From CAWIUB01 sp963839995 (GTDB taxonomy: Bacteria; Actinomycetota; Actinomycetes; Mycobacteriales; Jatrophihabitantaceae), in assembly GCA_963839995.1 (NCBI GenBank), contig CAWIXH010000005.1:124001-188000 (forward strand): a stretch of 64,000 nucleotides of DNA. The letters run 5' to 3'. Shown here in pieces: positions 16,854 to 25,557 of this stretch. Under the pieces are notes generated by a model. The model had not been told where the DNA came from, did no database searches, and saw only the letters and a list, made by a program, of their open reading frames with translations. Both the position numbers and the translations under genes were made by a program. The number at the start of each line of letters is the position of its first letter. Position 1 is the stretch's first letter.

Positions 16854-19127
16854 GTGACGACGACCCCGCCGGAGACCCCAGGCGGCGGCTGGTCCGAGCC
16901 GACCACTACCAAGGCGACGAAGCAGAAGCGCCGGATCATCGAGAGCCACCTGCCACAGCGGTGGCAGCGGCGCCGGCAGCGCAAGCGGGCGCGGCTGGCG
17001 AAGATGTCGCGTACAAAGCGGATCTGGCGCCGTGTCGGGATCCTGGCCACGTGGTTCCTCGGGTTCATCGCGGCGTTCATGGCCCTAGCCGTCGTGCTCT
17101 TCTACACGCTCTCGGACGTCCCGCGGCCAGAGGATCTCCCACTCCCACAGGTCGCCACCATCACCTACTCCGACGGCTCGACGATGACGCAGATCGGCGC
17201 CGAGAACCGCAAACCGGTGCCGCTGTCGCAGATCTCGCAGGCGGTCCGCTGGGCGGTGATCGCGACAGAGGACCGCGGCTTCTACAGCGAGCCCGGCTTC
17301 TCGATCACGGGCACCGTCCGCGCGGCGTTCAACGACCTGACCGGCGGGGACACGCAGGGCGGCTCGGGGCTGACCCAGCAGTACGTCAAGAACGCCTACC
17401 TGAGCTCACAGCGCACCCTCACCCGCAAGCTCAGGGAGCTGGCGATCGCGGTGAAGTTGGCCCGCAACTACAGCAAGGACCAGATCCTGGAGTGGTACCT
17501 GAACACGGTCTACTTCGGCCGCGGGGCCTACGGGGTGCAGACCGCGTCCGAGCTGTACTTCGGCACGTCGGTCGACAAGCTCGGGCCGGCGCAGGCCGCG
17601 CTGCTCGCTGCGCTGCTGCGATCGCCGAGCTACTACGACCCGGCGAACAACCCTGGCCCGGCCAAGGTGCGGTGGCAGTACGTGATCGATTCGATGGTCC
17701 AGATCGGTCACCTCGACGGCGAGCAAGCCGCCAAGCTGACGTTCCCCAAGACGATCCCGGTCAGCAACGACCGGCTCGGCGGCACCGGTCCCACCGGCCT
17801 GATCGCATCCGCTGTCGAACGTGAACTCCTCGCCGACGGTATCGACGAGTCGATCATCAACACCCGCGGGCTGCGCATCCAGACCACCATCGACAAGAGC
17901 GCACAGGCCGCGGCCGTCGCAGCCATCGCCAAGGCGTACGCCAACCCCACCGCCAAGCAGAAGAACCTGCAGAAGGCGCTGGTGGCCGTCAATCCAGCCA
18001 CCGGCGGAATCCTGGCTTATTACGGCGGTTCGAACGGCATCGGCTTCGACTATGCGCAGACCTGGCGGCAGCCGGGTTCGACGTTCAAGCCGTTCGCCCT
18101 CGGCACGGCGCTGGCCCAGAACCTCGCTGGAGCGCAGCCCGGCTACACGCTGAACTCGACGTTCCTCGGCTCGTCGCCGCAGACGATTGACGGCCAACTG
18201 GTCGAGAACGACCCGAGCGAGAACGCGCAAGGCCAGTACTCACTGCTGCAGGCCATGACGATCTCGCTGAACACCGTGTTCTATCGCGTTGCTGATCTGG
18301 TGGGCCCGAAGAACGTCGCCGCATTCGCCCACGCCGCGGGTGTTTCCGTCACGCATAACGGCTCGCCGACCCTGCAGAAGGACGGCACGACCACCCCGTT
18401 CATCGGCATCGGCGCCTACGAGGTGACGCCCGTCGACATGGCCACCGCGTACGCGACGTTCGCCGACGGCGGGGTCCAACGCGGCAGCTACCTGGTGCAG
18501 AAGGTCACCGACGACAAGGGCACCGTGCTGTTCCAGCACAAGGTCGGCGGCAAGCGGGCGATGGACCCCAAGGTCGCCAACGACACGACGCTGTCAATGG
18601 AACAGGTCGCGTCGTCGTCGGACATCGGGCTCGCCGACGGGCGAACGGTGGCCGTGAAGACCGGCACGGTCGGCATCCAGAACACCTTGGAGTCGAGCGA
18701 CGCCTGGACGGTCGGCTTCACCCCGCAGGTGAGCGTTGCGTCCTGGGTTGGGTCGAACAGCTTGCAGCCGATCTACAACGACCAGGGCACGTCTATGTAC
18801 GGGCGGCAGAACCCGGGAGCGGCATGGAAACTGTTCATGGACACCTACCTGGCGAACAAGCCGGTCGCGGCGATGCCGACGACCGCGCAGGTCGGGGTGC
18901 CCGTCGCGCCCACGGTTGCGCCGTCGTCGTTCGTACCGCCGACGTCCGTGGCGCCGTCGACGTCCAACGCAGCTCCTACGACCTCGGCGCCCACCACCTC
19001 GTCCGCGCCAGCGACGTCCGCGCGCCCGCCCGCCTCGTCTGCGCCGGCTGCGCCGCCGACGTCCGCGCGCCCGCCGTCGTCGTCCGCACCAGCGACGAGC
19101 GGGCCGCCCAGCGCAGCCGTTCCGTAG
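16854..19127 (+). CDS. ponA: Bifunctional class A penicillin-binding protein (PBP1/PonA)
   Basis: A 757-residue peptidoglycan synthase. It has a basic cytoplasmic segment, one membrane helix (about residues 63-85), a GT51 transglycosylase domain with catalytic ATEDRGFYSEPGF and GGSGLTQQYVKN, and a transpeptidase domain with SxxK (GSTFKPFALG), SxN (SLNTVFYR) and VKTGTVG. The last 90 or so residues are Pro/Ser/Thr/Ala-rich low complexity, as in mycobacterial PonA1. The GTG start at 16854 follows GGAAGGGG. It polymerises and cross-links the wall at the outer membrane face. Confidence 0.93.
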   Translation: MTTTPPETPGGGWSEPTTTKATKQKRRIIESHLPQRWQRRRQRKRARLAKMSRTKRIWRRVGILATWFLGFIAAFMALAVVLFYTLSDVPRPEDLPLPQVATITYSDGSTMTQIGAENRKPVPLSQISQAVRWAVIATEDRGFYSEPGFSITGTVRAAFNDLTGGDTQGGSGLTQQYVKNAYLSSQRTLTRKLRELAIAVKLARNYSKDQILEWYLNTVYFGRGAYGVQTASELYFGTSVDKLGPAQAALLAALLRSPSYYDPANNPGPAKVRWQYVIDSMVQIGHLDGEQAAKLTFPKTIPVSNDRLGGTGPTGLIASAVERELLADGIDESIINTRGLRIQTTIDKSAQAAAVAAIAKAYANPTAKQKNLQKALVAVNPATGGILAYYGGSNGIGFDYAQTWRQPGSTFKPFALGTALAQNLAGAQPGYTLNSTFLGSSPQTIDGQLVENDPSENAQGQYSLLQAMTISLNTVFYRVADLVGPKNVAAFAHAAGVSVTHNGSPTLQKDGTTTPFIGIGAYEVTPVDMATAYATFADGGVQRGSYLVQKVTDDKGTVLFQHKVGGKRAMDPKVANDTTLSMEQVASSSDIGLADGRTVAVKTGTVGIQNTLESSDAWTVGFTPQVSVASWVGSNSLQPIYNDQGTSMYGRQNPGAAWKLFMDTYLANKPVAAMPTTAQVGVPVAPTVAPSSFVPPTSVAPSTSNAAPTTSAPTTSSAPATSARPPASSAPAAPPTSARPPSSSAPATSGPPSAAVP

Positions 19128-19174
19128 TCAGCTGCCGCCAAGGACCGTAAAGGCGGACATGCGAGGATGCGCCG

Positions 19175-20641
19175 GTGACGCGCGCGCCGGAGCCTGCCTG
19201 GTCCGGGCTCGGCCAGCCGCCACCGAGCCGCGCCGACCCGACCGTGGCCCGGGCGGTGCGGATGGTCGGTGGCGCCTGGGGCCGGCATGCCGTGGCCGGC
19301 AGCTGGTGGACTCCGCTGCGGGTCTTGCTGGGCCTTGCGTCGTTCACCCTCGTCCTCGGGTACCTGCAGAAGTCGCCGTGCGCGAACGCCAACTGGGTGG
19401 CCAACCGGCAGTACACGCACGCCTGCTACTCCGACATCATCCCGCTCTGGAACACCGAGGGGCTCGACCTCGGCGCGGTTCCCTACCGCGACCACGCGGT
19501 CGAATACCCCGTGCTGACCGGGGGATTCATGTGGCTGACCGCCGGACTCACCCACGCTTTCCACGGCGTGTTCGGCGACACCTCCGACGTGCAGCTGTTC
19601 GGGATCCTGACGTGCCTGCTACTGGCCGCCTGCGGTCTGATCGCGGTCGCGGGCACAGTCGGTGCCGCCGGGCGGCGTCCGTACGACGTGGCGATCTTTG
19701 CCCTCGGGCCGTTGCTGGTCTTCCACGCGTTCTCGAACTGGGACCTGTACGCGATGGCGTTCACCGGCTGCGCCCTGTGGGCGTGGGCCAAGAACCAGCC
19801 AGTGGCCGCCGGCGTGCTGATCGGGCTGGGCGCGGCAGCCAAGCTCTACCCCGCGCTGCTGCTTGTGGCCATCGTGGCCTTGGCGCTGCGCACCGGGCGA
19901 TGCAGACCCGCGGCCTGGTGCTGCCTCACCGCCGTGGCCGTATGGCTCGCGGTCAACCTGCCCGTCGCGGTCGCCTACCACGACGGCTGGAGCGAGTTCT
20001 TCACGTTCAACGCAACACGCACGACCGAATGGGACACGCTGTGGTTTATCGGCCACTACGCGCTCACCGGCAACGCCGGCGCATGGACGCCGTCCGGCGT
20101 GGCGGTCGCCGTGGTGGCGATCGTGGCCGAGGCGGCGGTCGTCGCGCTAGCGCTGCGCGCCCCGGTCCGGCCGCGGATGGCGCAGCTGGTGTTCCTCGCC
20201 GTCGTGGTGTTCCTGTTCGCGTCCAAGATCTGGAGCCGGCAGTATTCGATCTGGCTGCTGCCGCTGGTGGCCCTTGCCCGACCCCGATGGCGGATGGCGC
20301 TGGCATGGCAGTTCAGCGAGATCACGCTGTGGATCACGTTCATGCTGTATCTGATGGGATTGAACGACACCAGCCGCGGCATGAGCTACACCTGGCTGAT
20401 GTTCGCCGTCATCCTGCGCGACGTCACACTGATCATCCTGGCCGGGCTGGTCATCCGCGAGATGTGGCGCCCCGACCTCGACGTCGTGCGATCAGCCGGG
20501 CTGGATGATCCTGGCGGCGGCCCTTACGACGGCTCGCCGGACGGCCCGGTCATGGCGCTGCTGCGCTCTCGACCGCCGCCCGCGGAGATTCAGCTGGCCG
20601 AGACGAGGGAATCCCTCAGGAACGCGATGTCGTCGGCCTGA
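19175..20641 (+). CDS. Polyprenol-phosphate-mannose-dependent glycosyltransferase, GT87/DUF2029 family
   Basis: Integral membrane protein of 488 residues with about ten helices. The periplasmic loop carries CYSDIIPLWNTEGL and VPYRDHAVEYPVLTGG, the acidic/His-rich region characteristic of GT-C mannosyltransferases of the GT87 family; FHAFSNWDLYAMAF is another landmark. These enzymes add mannose to envelope glycolipids such as lipomannan. It lies 48 bases after ponA, so co-expression with wall synthesis is plausible. Its last 52 bases overlap the converging DNase IV gene. Confidence 0.82.
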   Translation: MTRAPEPAWSGLGQPPPSRADPTVARAVRMVGGAWGRHAVAGSWWTPLRVLLGLASFTLVLGYLQKSPCANANWVANRQYTHACYSDIIPLWNTEGLDLGAVPYRDHAVEYPVLTGGFMWLTAGLTHAFHGVFGDTSDVQLFGILTCLLLAACGLIAVAGTVGAAGRRPYDVAIFALGPLLVFHAFSNWDLYAMAFTGCALWAWAKNQPVAAGVLIGLGAAAKLYPALLLVAIVALALRTGRCRPAAWCCLTAVAVWLAVNLPVAVAYHDGWSEFFTFNATRTTEWDTLWFIGHYALTGNAGAWTPSGVAVAVVAIVAEAAVVALALRAPVRPRMAQLVFLAVVVFLFASKIWSRQYSIWLLPLVALARPRWRMALAWQFSEITLWITFMLYLMGLNDTSRGMSYTWLMFAVILRDVTLIILAGLVIREMWRPDLDVVRSAGLDDPGGGPYDGSPDGPVMALLRSRPPPAEIQLAETRESLRNAMSSA

Positions 20642-21375
20642 CCAGCTACCGGCGTCTCGACGACGACGTCGCTGCCGGCTTCCCGGGCGATGGCGGCGAT
20701 CAGCTGCGCATCGATCTGCCCGGCGTCGAGGTTGGCGTGCCGGTCGGCGCCGGAGTCGAACGCGTCCCGGCTGTTGTTCGCGTGCACCAGATCGACCCGC
20801 CCGGTGATCTTGCTGATCCGGTCGACGATGCCGTCCAGTTCCTCGCCGCCCGCGTGTGCATGGCACGTGTCGAGGACGAATCCCGGGCCGTACTCGCCGA
20901 TGGCGTCCCACAGCCGGGCAAGCCGGTCGAAGCGGCGGGCCAACGCGTTGTTTCCGCCTGCCGTGTTCTCGATGAGGATCGGCAGCGGGAAACCGCCTTC
21001 TTCAGCGACCCGCGCAAAGGCCTTGCGCCAGTTGTCGATTCCTACATCCGGATCGTCACCGTCGTTGACGTACCCAGCATGGACGATCAGCGCCTTCGCG
21101 CCGATGGCGGCAGCCGCGTCGGAGTGCTGCGCCAATATCTTGCGGCTGGGGATGCGGATGCGGTTGTTCAGTGTCGCCACGTTGACCAGGTAGGGCGCGT
21201 GGATGTAGACGGTCAGCTTGCTGGCCTTGATCGCGTCGAAATGCTCGTGCCGTTTCGGTGCCTTCCAGCCCTGCGGGTCGGCCAGGAAGAACTGCACCGC
21301 CTGCGCGCCGACGGCGGCCGCTGCGGCGAGCGGGTCGGCCGAGTCGACATGCGCTCCGATGACTGCCACGAACAC
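20590..21375 (-). CDS. nfo: Deoxyribonuclease IV (AP endonuclease IV)
   Basis: TIM-barrel endonuclease of 261 residues that cuts DNA at abasic sites in base excision repair. Metal ligands are visible in YIHAPYLVN, LIVHAGY, ILIENTAGG, FVLDTCHAHAGG, LVHANNSRDAFDSGADRHAN and the terminal VVVETPV. The GADRHANLD element is typical of the enzyme. A start at GTG 21363 (MIGAHVDS) is a possible alternative. The 3' end overlaps the converging GT87 gene by 52 bases. Confidence 0.9.
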   Translation of the reverse strand: MFVAVIGAHVDSADPLAAAAAVGAQAVQFFLADPQGWKAPKRHEHFDAIKASKLTVYIHAPYLVNVATLNNRIRIPSRKILAQHSDAAAAIGAKALIVHAGYVNDGDDPDVGIDNWRKAFARVAEEGGFPLPILIENTAGGNNALARRFDRLARLWDAIGEYGPGFVLDTCHAHAGGEELDGIVDRISKITGRVDLVHANNSRDAFDSGADRHANLDAGQIDAQLIAAIAREAGSDVVVETPVAGQADDIAFLRDSLVSAS

Positions 21376-21593
21376 CGAGCCTACGACTACGGTCCGATCG
21401 TTTGCTTTGCCTGTGCCGCGCGGGCCGCAGTGTGTACGGCTGCGCCGGTTCGGCAGGCAAAGCGGTGGTCAACGCGAAGATTTCGGGATTCACCGGCCGT
21501 CCAGGTAGGCTGCAACAGTTTTGTGTCAGACGTTTGACGCATCCTCCTGTCACGGACCGTCCGTGGCCGATCTAGCCCATAGGAGGCAGTTCC

Positions 21594-21896
21594 TTGAGCA
21601 CCGCCATGCGCCATTACGAAGTGATGGTCATCCTCGAGCCGAACCTCGAGGAGCGCACTATCGCCCCGTCCCTCGACGCGTTCCTGAACGTCGTCAAGAA
21701 GGACGGCGGCACCGTGGAGAAGGTCGACATCTGGGGCAAGCGCCGGCTCGCCTACGAGATCGACAAGCACGCCGAGGGCATCTACGCCGTGATCGACCTG
21801 CAGGCCGAGCCCGCCGCGGTGCAGGAGCTCGACCGTCAGCTCAACCTCAACGAGTCGGTGCTGCGGACCAAGGTCCTGCGCCCGGAAGCGCGGTAA
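21594..21896 (+). CDS. rpsF: 30S ribosomal protein S6
   Basis: Ribosomal protein of 100 residues that pairs with S18 on the small subunit. It begins RHYEVMVILEPNLEE and contains DIWGKRRLAYEIDKHAEG and YAVIDLQAEP. AGGAGG at 21581-21586 is seven bases from the TTG at 21594 but 19 from the ATG at 21606, so the TTG start is favoured. It heads the conserved rpsF-ssb-rpsR-rplI cluster. Confidence 0.96.
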   Translation: MSTAMRHYEVMVILEPNLEERTIAPSLDAFLNVVKKDGGTVEKVDIWGKRRLAYEIDKHAEGIYAVIDLQAEPAAVQELDRQLNLNESVLRTKVLRPEAR

Positions 21897-21900
21897 CGCC

Positions 21901-22383
21901 ATGGCTGGAGACACCGTCATCACCGTGGTCGGCAACCTGACCGCCGACCCCGAGCTGCGTTTCACCCCCTCGGGTGCGGCGGTCGCGAGCTTCACGATTG
22001 CCTCGACGCCGCGCCAGTTCGACCGGGCCAACAACGAGTGGAAGGACGGCGAGGCGCTGTTCCTGCGCTGCTCGATCTGGCGGCAGGCGGCCGAGAACGT
22101 CGCCGAGTCGCTGCAGCGCGGAATGCGCGTCGTCGCGCAGGGCCGGCTCAAGCAGCGTTCGTTCGAGACCCGCGAGGGTGAGAAGCGCACGGTCATCGAG
22201 CTCGACGTCGACGAAGTCGGCCCGTCGCTGCGCTACGCCACCGCCAAGGTCAACCGCACGCAGCGTGGCTCGTCCTCGGGCGGGTTCGGCGCCTCCGGCT
22301 CAGGCGGTGCCGCCGCCGAGCCCAGCGACGACCCGTGGGGTACACCTGCGCCGGCTGGATCCAGCGACGAGCCCCCCTTCTGA
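21901..22383 (+). CDS. ssb: Single-stranded DNA-binding protein
   Basis: SSB of 160 residues. The OB-fold region (residues 1-110: MAGDTVITVVGNLTADPELR, FLRCSIWRQAAENVAESL, GMRVVAQGRLKQRSF) is followed by a Gly/Ser-rich linker and an acidic tail ending SSDEPPF, the variant of the conserved DDIPF tip that recruits replication and repair proteins. It lies four bases after rpsF, in the usual order. Confidence 0.96.
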   Translation: MAGDTVITVVGNLTADPELRFTPSGAAVASFTIASTPRQFDRANNEWKDGEALFLRCSIWRQAAENVAESLQRGMRVVAQGRLKQRSFETREGEKRTVIELDVDEVGPSLRYATAKVNRTQRGSSSGGFGASGSGGAAAEPSDDPWGTPAPAGSSDEPPF

Positions 22384-22410
22384 CCATTCGACTCACCGGA
22401 AAGAACCGAC

Positions 22411-22647
22411 ATGCCCAAGCCACCGATTCGCAAGCCGAAGAAGAAGCAGAATCCTCTGCTGGCGGCCAAGATCGACTACATCGACTACAAGGACACCGCG
22501 CTGCTGCGCAAGTTCATTTCCGATCGCGGCAAGATCCGTGCCCGACGGGTGACCGGGGTCAGCGCTCAGCAGCAGCGCGAGATCGCCAAGGCGATCAAGA
22601 ACGCCCGCGAGATGGCTTTGCTGCCCTACACGTCGACGGCCCGGTAA
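22411..22647 (+). CDS. rpsR: 30S ribosomal protein S18
   Basis: A 78-residue small-subunit protein. Landmarks are DYIDYKDTALLRKFISDRGK, RARRVTGVSAQQQREIAKAI and REMALLPY. The N-terminus is Lys/Pro-rich without the CxxC pairs of zinc-binding S18 paralogues, so this is the zinc-independent form. It lies between ssb and rplI. Confidence 0.96.
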   Translation: MPKPPIRKPKKKQNPLLAAKIDYIDYKDTALLRKFISDRGKIRARRVTGVSAQQQREIAKAIKNAREMALLPYTSTAR

Positions 22648-22651
22648 CCGG

Positions 22652-23098
22652 ATGAAGCTCATCCTGACCCGGGAGGTCGCGGGCCTCGGCCTGGCCGGCG
22701 ACATCGTCGAGGTGGCCGACGGATACGGCCGCAACTTTCTCGTGCCGCGCGGCGCCGCGATCACCTGGACCAAGGGCGCCGAGAAGCAGATCACTCAGAT
22801 CAAGCGGGCCCGCGACGCCCGCGAGATCCGCGACCTGGGCCACGCCGGCGAGATCAAGGCCGAGCTCGAGAAGCTCACCGTTCGCCTGGCCGCCCGCGCG
22901 GGCGAGGGCGGCCGGCTGTTCGGCTCGATCACCGCAGCCGACGTGGCTAGTGCCGTCAAGGACGCCGGAGGTCCGCTCGTGGACAAGAAGCGAATCCGGC
23001 TGCCCGGCCACATCAAGACCACTGGCGAGCACGTCGTCACTGTCGAGCTGCACCCTGACGTCGTTGCCTCGGTGCCGCTGACCGTCACGGCGGTCTGA
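22652..23098 (+). CDS. rplI: 50S ribosomal protein L9
   Basis: L9 of 148 residues. The N-terminal domain (MKLILTREVAGLGLAGDIVE, YGRNFLVPRGAA) is joined by a long Arg/Lys/Glu-rich helix to a C-terminal domain (LFGSITAADVASAV, KKRIRLPGHIKTTG). It begins four bases after rpsR. It is the last gene before a 304-base spacer to dnaB. Confidence 0.96.
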   Translation: MKLILTREVAGLGLAGDIVEVADGYGRNFLVPRGAAITWTKGAEKQITQIKRARDAREIRDLGHAGEIKAELEKLTVRLAARAGEGGRLFGSITAADVASAVKDAGGPLVDKKRIRLPGHIKTTGEHVVTVELHPDVVASVPLTVTAV

Positions 23099-23110
23099 CC
23101 GAGAACTTTT

Positions 23111-23237
23111 CCTCCACAGGACGTGGACGACGCACCCCCCGGATTCGCTGGGCTGTAGCGTTCAGCGCGGAGTAATCCACAGCCTCGTCCACCGATCGTC
23201 TACAGCCTGCGCCGGACATCCCACAGGGTTGTCCACA
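23111..23237. promoter_or_regulatory. Cluster of DnaA-box-like sequences upstream of dnaB
   Basis: The 304-base gap between rplI and dnaB holds TAATCCACA (23173-23181) and TTGTCCACA (23229-23237). The latter equals the preferred Streptomyces/mycobacterial DnaA box. Near matches occur around 23111 (CCTCCACAG), 23190, 23197 and 23217. DnaA could regulate dnaB here. The region is not AT-rich and no dnaA or dnaN gene is near, so a replication origin is unlikely. Confidence 0.45.
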
Positions 23238-23402
23238 GCGGTGTGCACAGGCCGGATTGCCGCGCCGCACCGCCACCTCTAGCGTCAGCGCGGTCACTCC
23301 CGCGCACGACGCCGCACCGAGCCCGCACACCGAAAGTGTCGGACCGTCCCGGTAGACATCAGTCGAACAGGTGAGCGACCAGTAGGACCGGGAGGGGGCC
23401 GC

Positions 23403-25307
23403 ATGGTTCTGGCGGACGACCCGCGCGTCGGGCCGGCCGGTACGTCCCGGCCACCCGAGTACGACCGCACCCCTCCGCAGGACATCGCCGCCGAGCAATC
23501 GGTGCTCGGCGGGATGATGCTGTCCAAGGACGCGATCGCCGACGTCGTCGAGGTGCTGCGGCCCACCGACTTCTACCGTCCCGCGCACCAGCTCGTGTAC
23601 GAGGGCGTCCTCGACCTCTACGGCCGGGGCGAGCCCGCCGACCCCGTCACGGTCTCGGCCGAGCTGGTCCGCACCGGTCAGATCGCCCGGGTGGGTGGCG
23701 CGGAGTACCTGCACACGCTGATCTCGGCGGTGCCAACCGCGGCCAACGCCGGCTACTACGCGCAGATCGTGGCCGAGCGAGCCACCCTTCGCCGGCTGGT
23801 CACGGCCGGCACCCGGATCGTGCAAATGGGGTACGACACGGCCTCGGGCGGTGGCGGAATCGTGGGCAGCGTCGACGACGTGGTCGATCGCGCGCAGGCG
23901 GAGATCTACGACGTCACCGAGCGGCGGACCAGCGACGACTACGTCCACATCGAGACGTTGCTGCAGGGCACGATGGACGAGATCGACCGAATCTCGGCCA
24001 CGGGCGGCATTGGCACCGGCATCCCTACCGGATTCAGCCGGCTGGACGAGATCACCAACGGCCTGCATCCCGGCCAGATGGTGACCGTCGCAGGTCGGCC
24101 GGGCAGCGGCAAGGCGCTTGCGCTCGACACCCCGCTACCGATGCCGACTGGTTGGACGACGATGGGTGCGGTTCGGGTCGGAGACGTGCTGTTCGGCGCG
24201 GACGGCCGCCCGACGCGGGTCGTCGCCGCGACGGACGTCATGGTGGGCCGGCCGTGCTATGAGGTCGAGTTCTCCGACGGGACGGTCATCGTCGCCGACG
24301 CCGAGCATCAATGGCTGACCTGCGCTCACCTGAACGCGCTGGTGGCCGGCGCGGAATTGGTCCTGGCCTCCTCCGCGCGGGCCGGCCTGGTCCCGGTAAC
24401 CACCCCTCAGCGGTCTCGCGTGGTCACGACCGAACAGATCGCGATCACGCTGACCGATGCAGACGGCAACCCCAACCACGTGGTGCACAATTGCGGACCC
24501 GACCTCGTCCAGAGCCGTTTCGTTGTCGACGTTCGACCGGTGGCTTCCGTGCCAGTCCGGTGCGTCCAAGTCGGCAAGGACGACCACATGTACTTGGCCA
24601 GCCGAGCGTTCGTGCCAACGCACAACTCGACCCTGGCGTTGGATTTCGCCCGGTCAGCGGCGGTCAGGCACAACAAGCCGACGGTCTTGTTCTCCCTGGA
24701 AATGGGCAAGCTCGAGATCATGATGCGGCTGTTCTCGGCCGAGGCCGTGGTGCCGCTGCGGAACATGCGGTCGGGGCACATGAGCGACCAGGACTGGACG
24801 CGGATGGCGCGGCGAGCAGGCGATCTGGCCAACGCGCCGTTGTTCATCGACGACTCGCCGAATCTGACCATGATGGAGATCCGCGCCAAGGCGCGCCGAC
24901 TGCGGCAGCGTCACGACCTGCAGCTGATCGTCATCGACTACCTGCAGCTGATGTCCAGCGGCAAGCGGGTCGAATCGCGCCAGCAGGAGGTCAGCGAGTT
25001 CTCCCGGGCGATCAAGCTGCTGGCCAAGGAGTTGGACGTTCCAGTCGTTGCGCTCTCCCAGCTCAACCGCGGCCCCGAGCAGCGCACCGACAAGAAGCCA
25101 ATGCTCGCCGACCTTCGTGAAAGCGGCAGTATCGAGCAGGACTCAGACCTGGTGCTGCTCGTGCACCGCGAGGACATGTACGAACGTGAGTCCCCGCGCG
25201 CCGGCGAGGCCGACATCATTATCGCGAAGCACCGCAACGGCCCGACGGCCACCGTTGCGGTCAGCTTCCAGGGCCACTACAGCCGCTTCGCCGACATGCC
25301 CGACTGA
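23403..25307 (+). CDS. dnaB: Replicative DNA helicase DnaB with an in-frame intein
   Basis: Primary product of 634 residues; removal of the 171-residue intein leaves a normal 463-residue DnaB. Extein landmarks are PQDIAAEQSVLGGMMLSKDA (N-terminal domain), VTVAGRPGSGK joined to STLALDF (Walker A, interrupted), VLFSLEMGKLEIMMR, IVIDYLQLMSS (Walker B), VVALSQLNRG and LRESGSIEQDSDLVLL. DnaB is the hexameric helicase that unwinds DNA at the replication fork. Because the intein splits the ATP-binding loop, helicase activity should depend on splicing. ATG start with GGGAGGGGG upstream. Confidence 0.96.
   Translation: MVLADDPRVGPAGTSRPPEYDRTPPQDIAAEQSVLGGMMLSKDAIADVVEVLRPTDFYRPAHQLVYEGVLDLYGRGEPADPVTVSAELVRTGQIARVGGAEYLHTLISAVPTAANAGYYAQIVAERATLRRLVTAGTRIVQMGYDTASGGGGIVGSVDDVVDRAQAEIYDVTERRTSDDYVHIETLLQGTMDEIDRISATGGIGTGIPTGFSRLDEITNGLHPGQMVTVAGRPGSGKALALDTPLPMPTGWTTMGAVRVGDVLFGADGRPTRVVAATDVMVGRPCYEVEFSDGTVIVADAEHQWLTCAHLNALVAGAELVLASSARAGLVPVTTPQRSRVVTTEQIAITLTDADGNPNHVVHNCGPDLVQSRFVVDVRPVASVPVRCVQVGKDDHMYLASRAFVPTHNSTLALDFARSAAVRHNKPTVLFSLEMGKLEIMMRLFSAEAVVPLRNMRSGHMSDQDWTRMARRAGDLANAPLFIDDSPNLTMMEIRAKARRLRQRHDLQLIVIDYLQLMSSGKRVESRQQEVSEFSRAIKLLAKELDVPVVALSQLNRGPEQRTDKKPMLADLRESGSIEQDSDLVLLVHREDMYERESPRAGEADIIIAKHRNGPTATVAVSFQGHYSRFADMPD
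24114..24626 (+). other. Class 3 mini-intein within dnaB
   Basis: 171 residues inserted between Lys and Ser of the Walker A motif GRPGSGK/STLALD. The first residue is Ala (ALALDTPLPMPTGW) rather than Cys or Ser, and the last is Asn followed by Ser+1 (VPTHN/S). The class-3 Trp-Cys-Thr set is present: Trp in DAEHQW, Cys in VPVRCVQV and Thr in VPTHN. At this length there is no LAGLIDADG homing endonuclease, so the element is a splicing-only mini-intein. GC content matches the host gene, suggesting long residence. Confidence 0.9.
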
Positions 25308-25359
25308 CGATGTGCCGCCGCCGCAGCCACAGCTGCACATGTGAGCAGAACATCCGTTT

Positions 25360-25557
25360 TCAACCGACTGGTGGGCGGCCGCGTCTGGGTAGCGAGCCGG
25401 CGCGCTTGGGCATTCGTCCTGCGCTGGTGAGGGCTTGGCGTAGCAGCATTTCGATGTGTGCGTTGAGGCTGCGGAAGTCGTCGGTCGCCCATCGGGCGAG
25501 TGCGTCGTGCACGGCGGGGTCGATGCGGAGCAAGACTTGTTTGCGGTCCTGGCTCAC
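25360..25557 (-). CDS. Small Arc-like ribbon-helix-helix DNA-binding protein
   Basis: A 65-residue protein. KQVLLRIDPAVHDALARWATDDFRS followed by LNAHIEMLLRQAL is the ribbon-helix-helix pattern of the Arc family that often follows SPFH genes in actinobacteria; the C-terminus is basic and Pro-rich. ATG overlaps the SPFH stop (ATGA), so it is co-translated. It may bind the palindrome at 26485-26517 and autoregulate the pair; that is inference. Confidence 0.75.
   Translation of the reverse strand: MSQDRKQVLLRIDPAVHDALARWATDDFRSLNAHIEMLLRQALTSAGRMPKRAGSLPRRGRPPVG

Noticed and set aside
23099..23402. Chromosomal replication origin
   Set aside because: Only a few DnaA-like boxes, no AT-rich unwinding segment and no dnaA/dnaN flanks.
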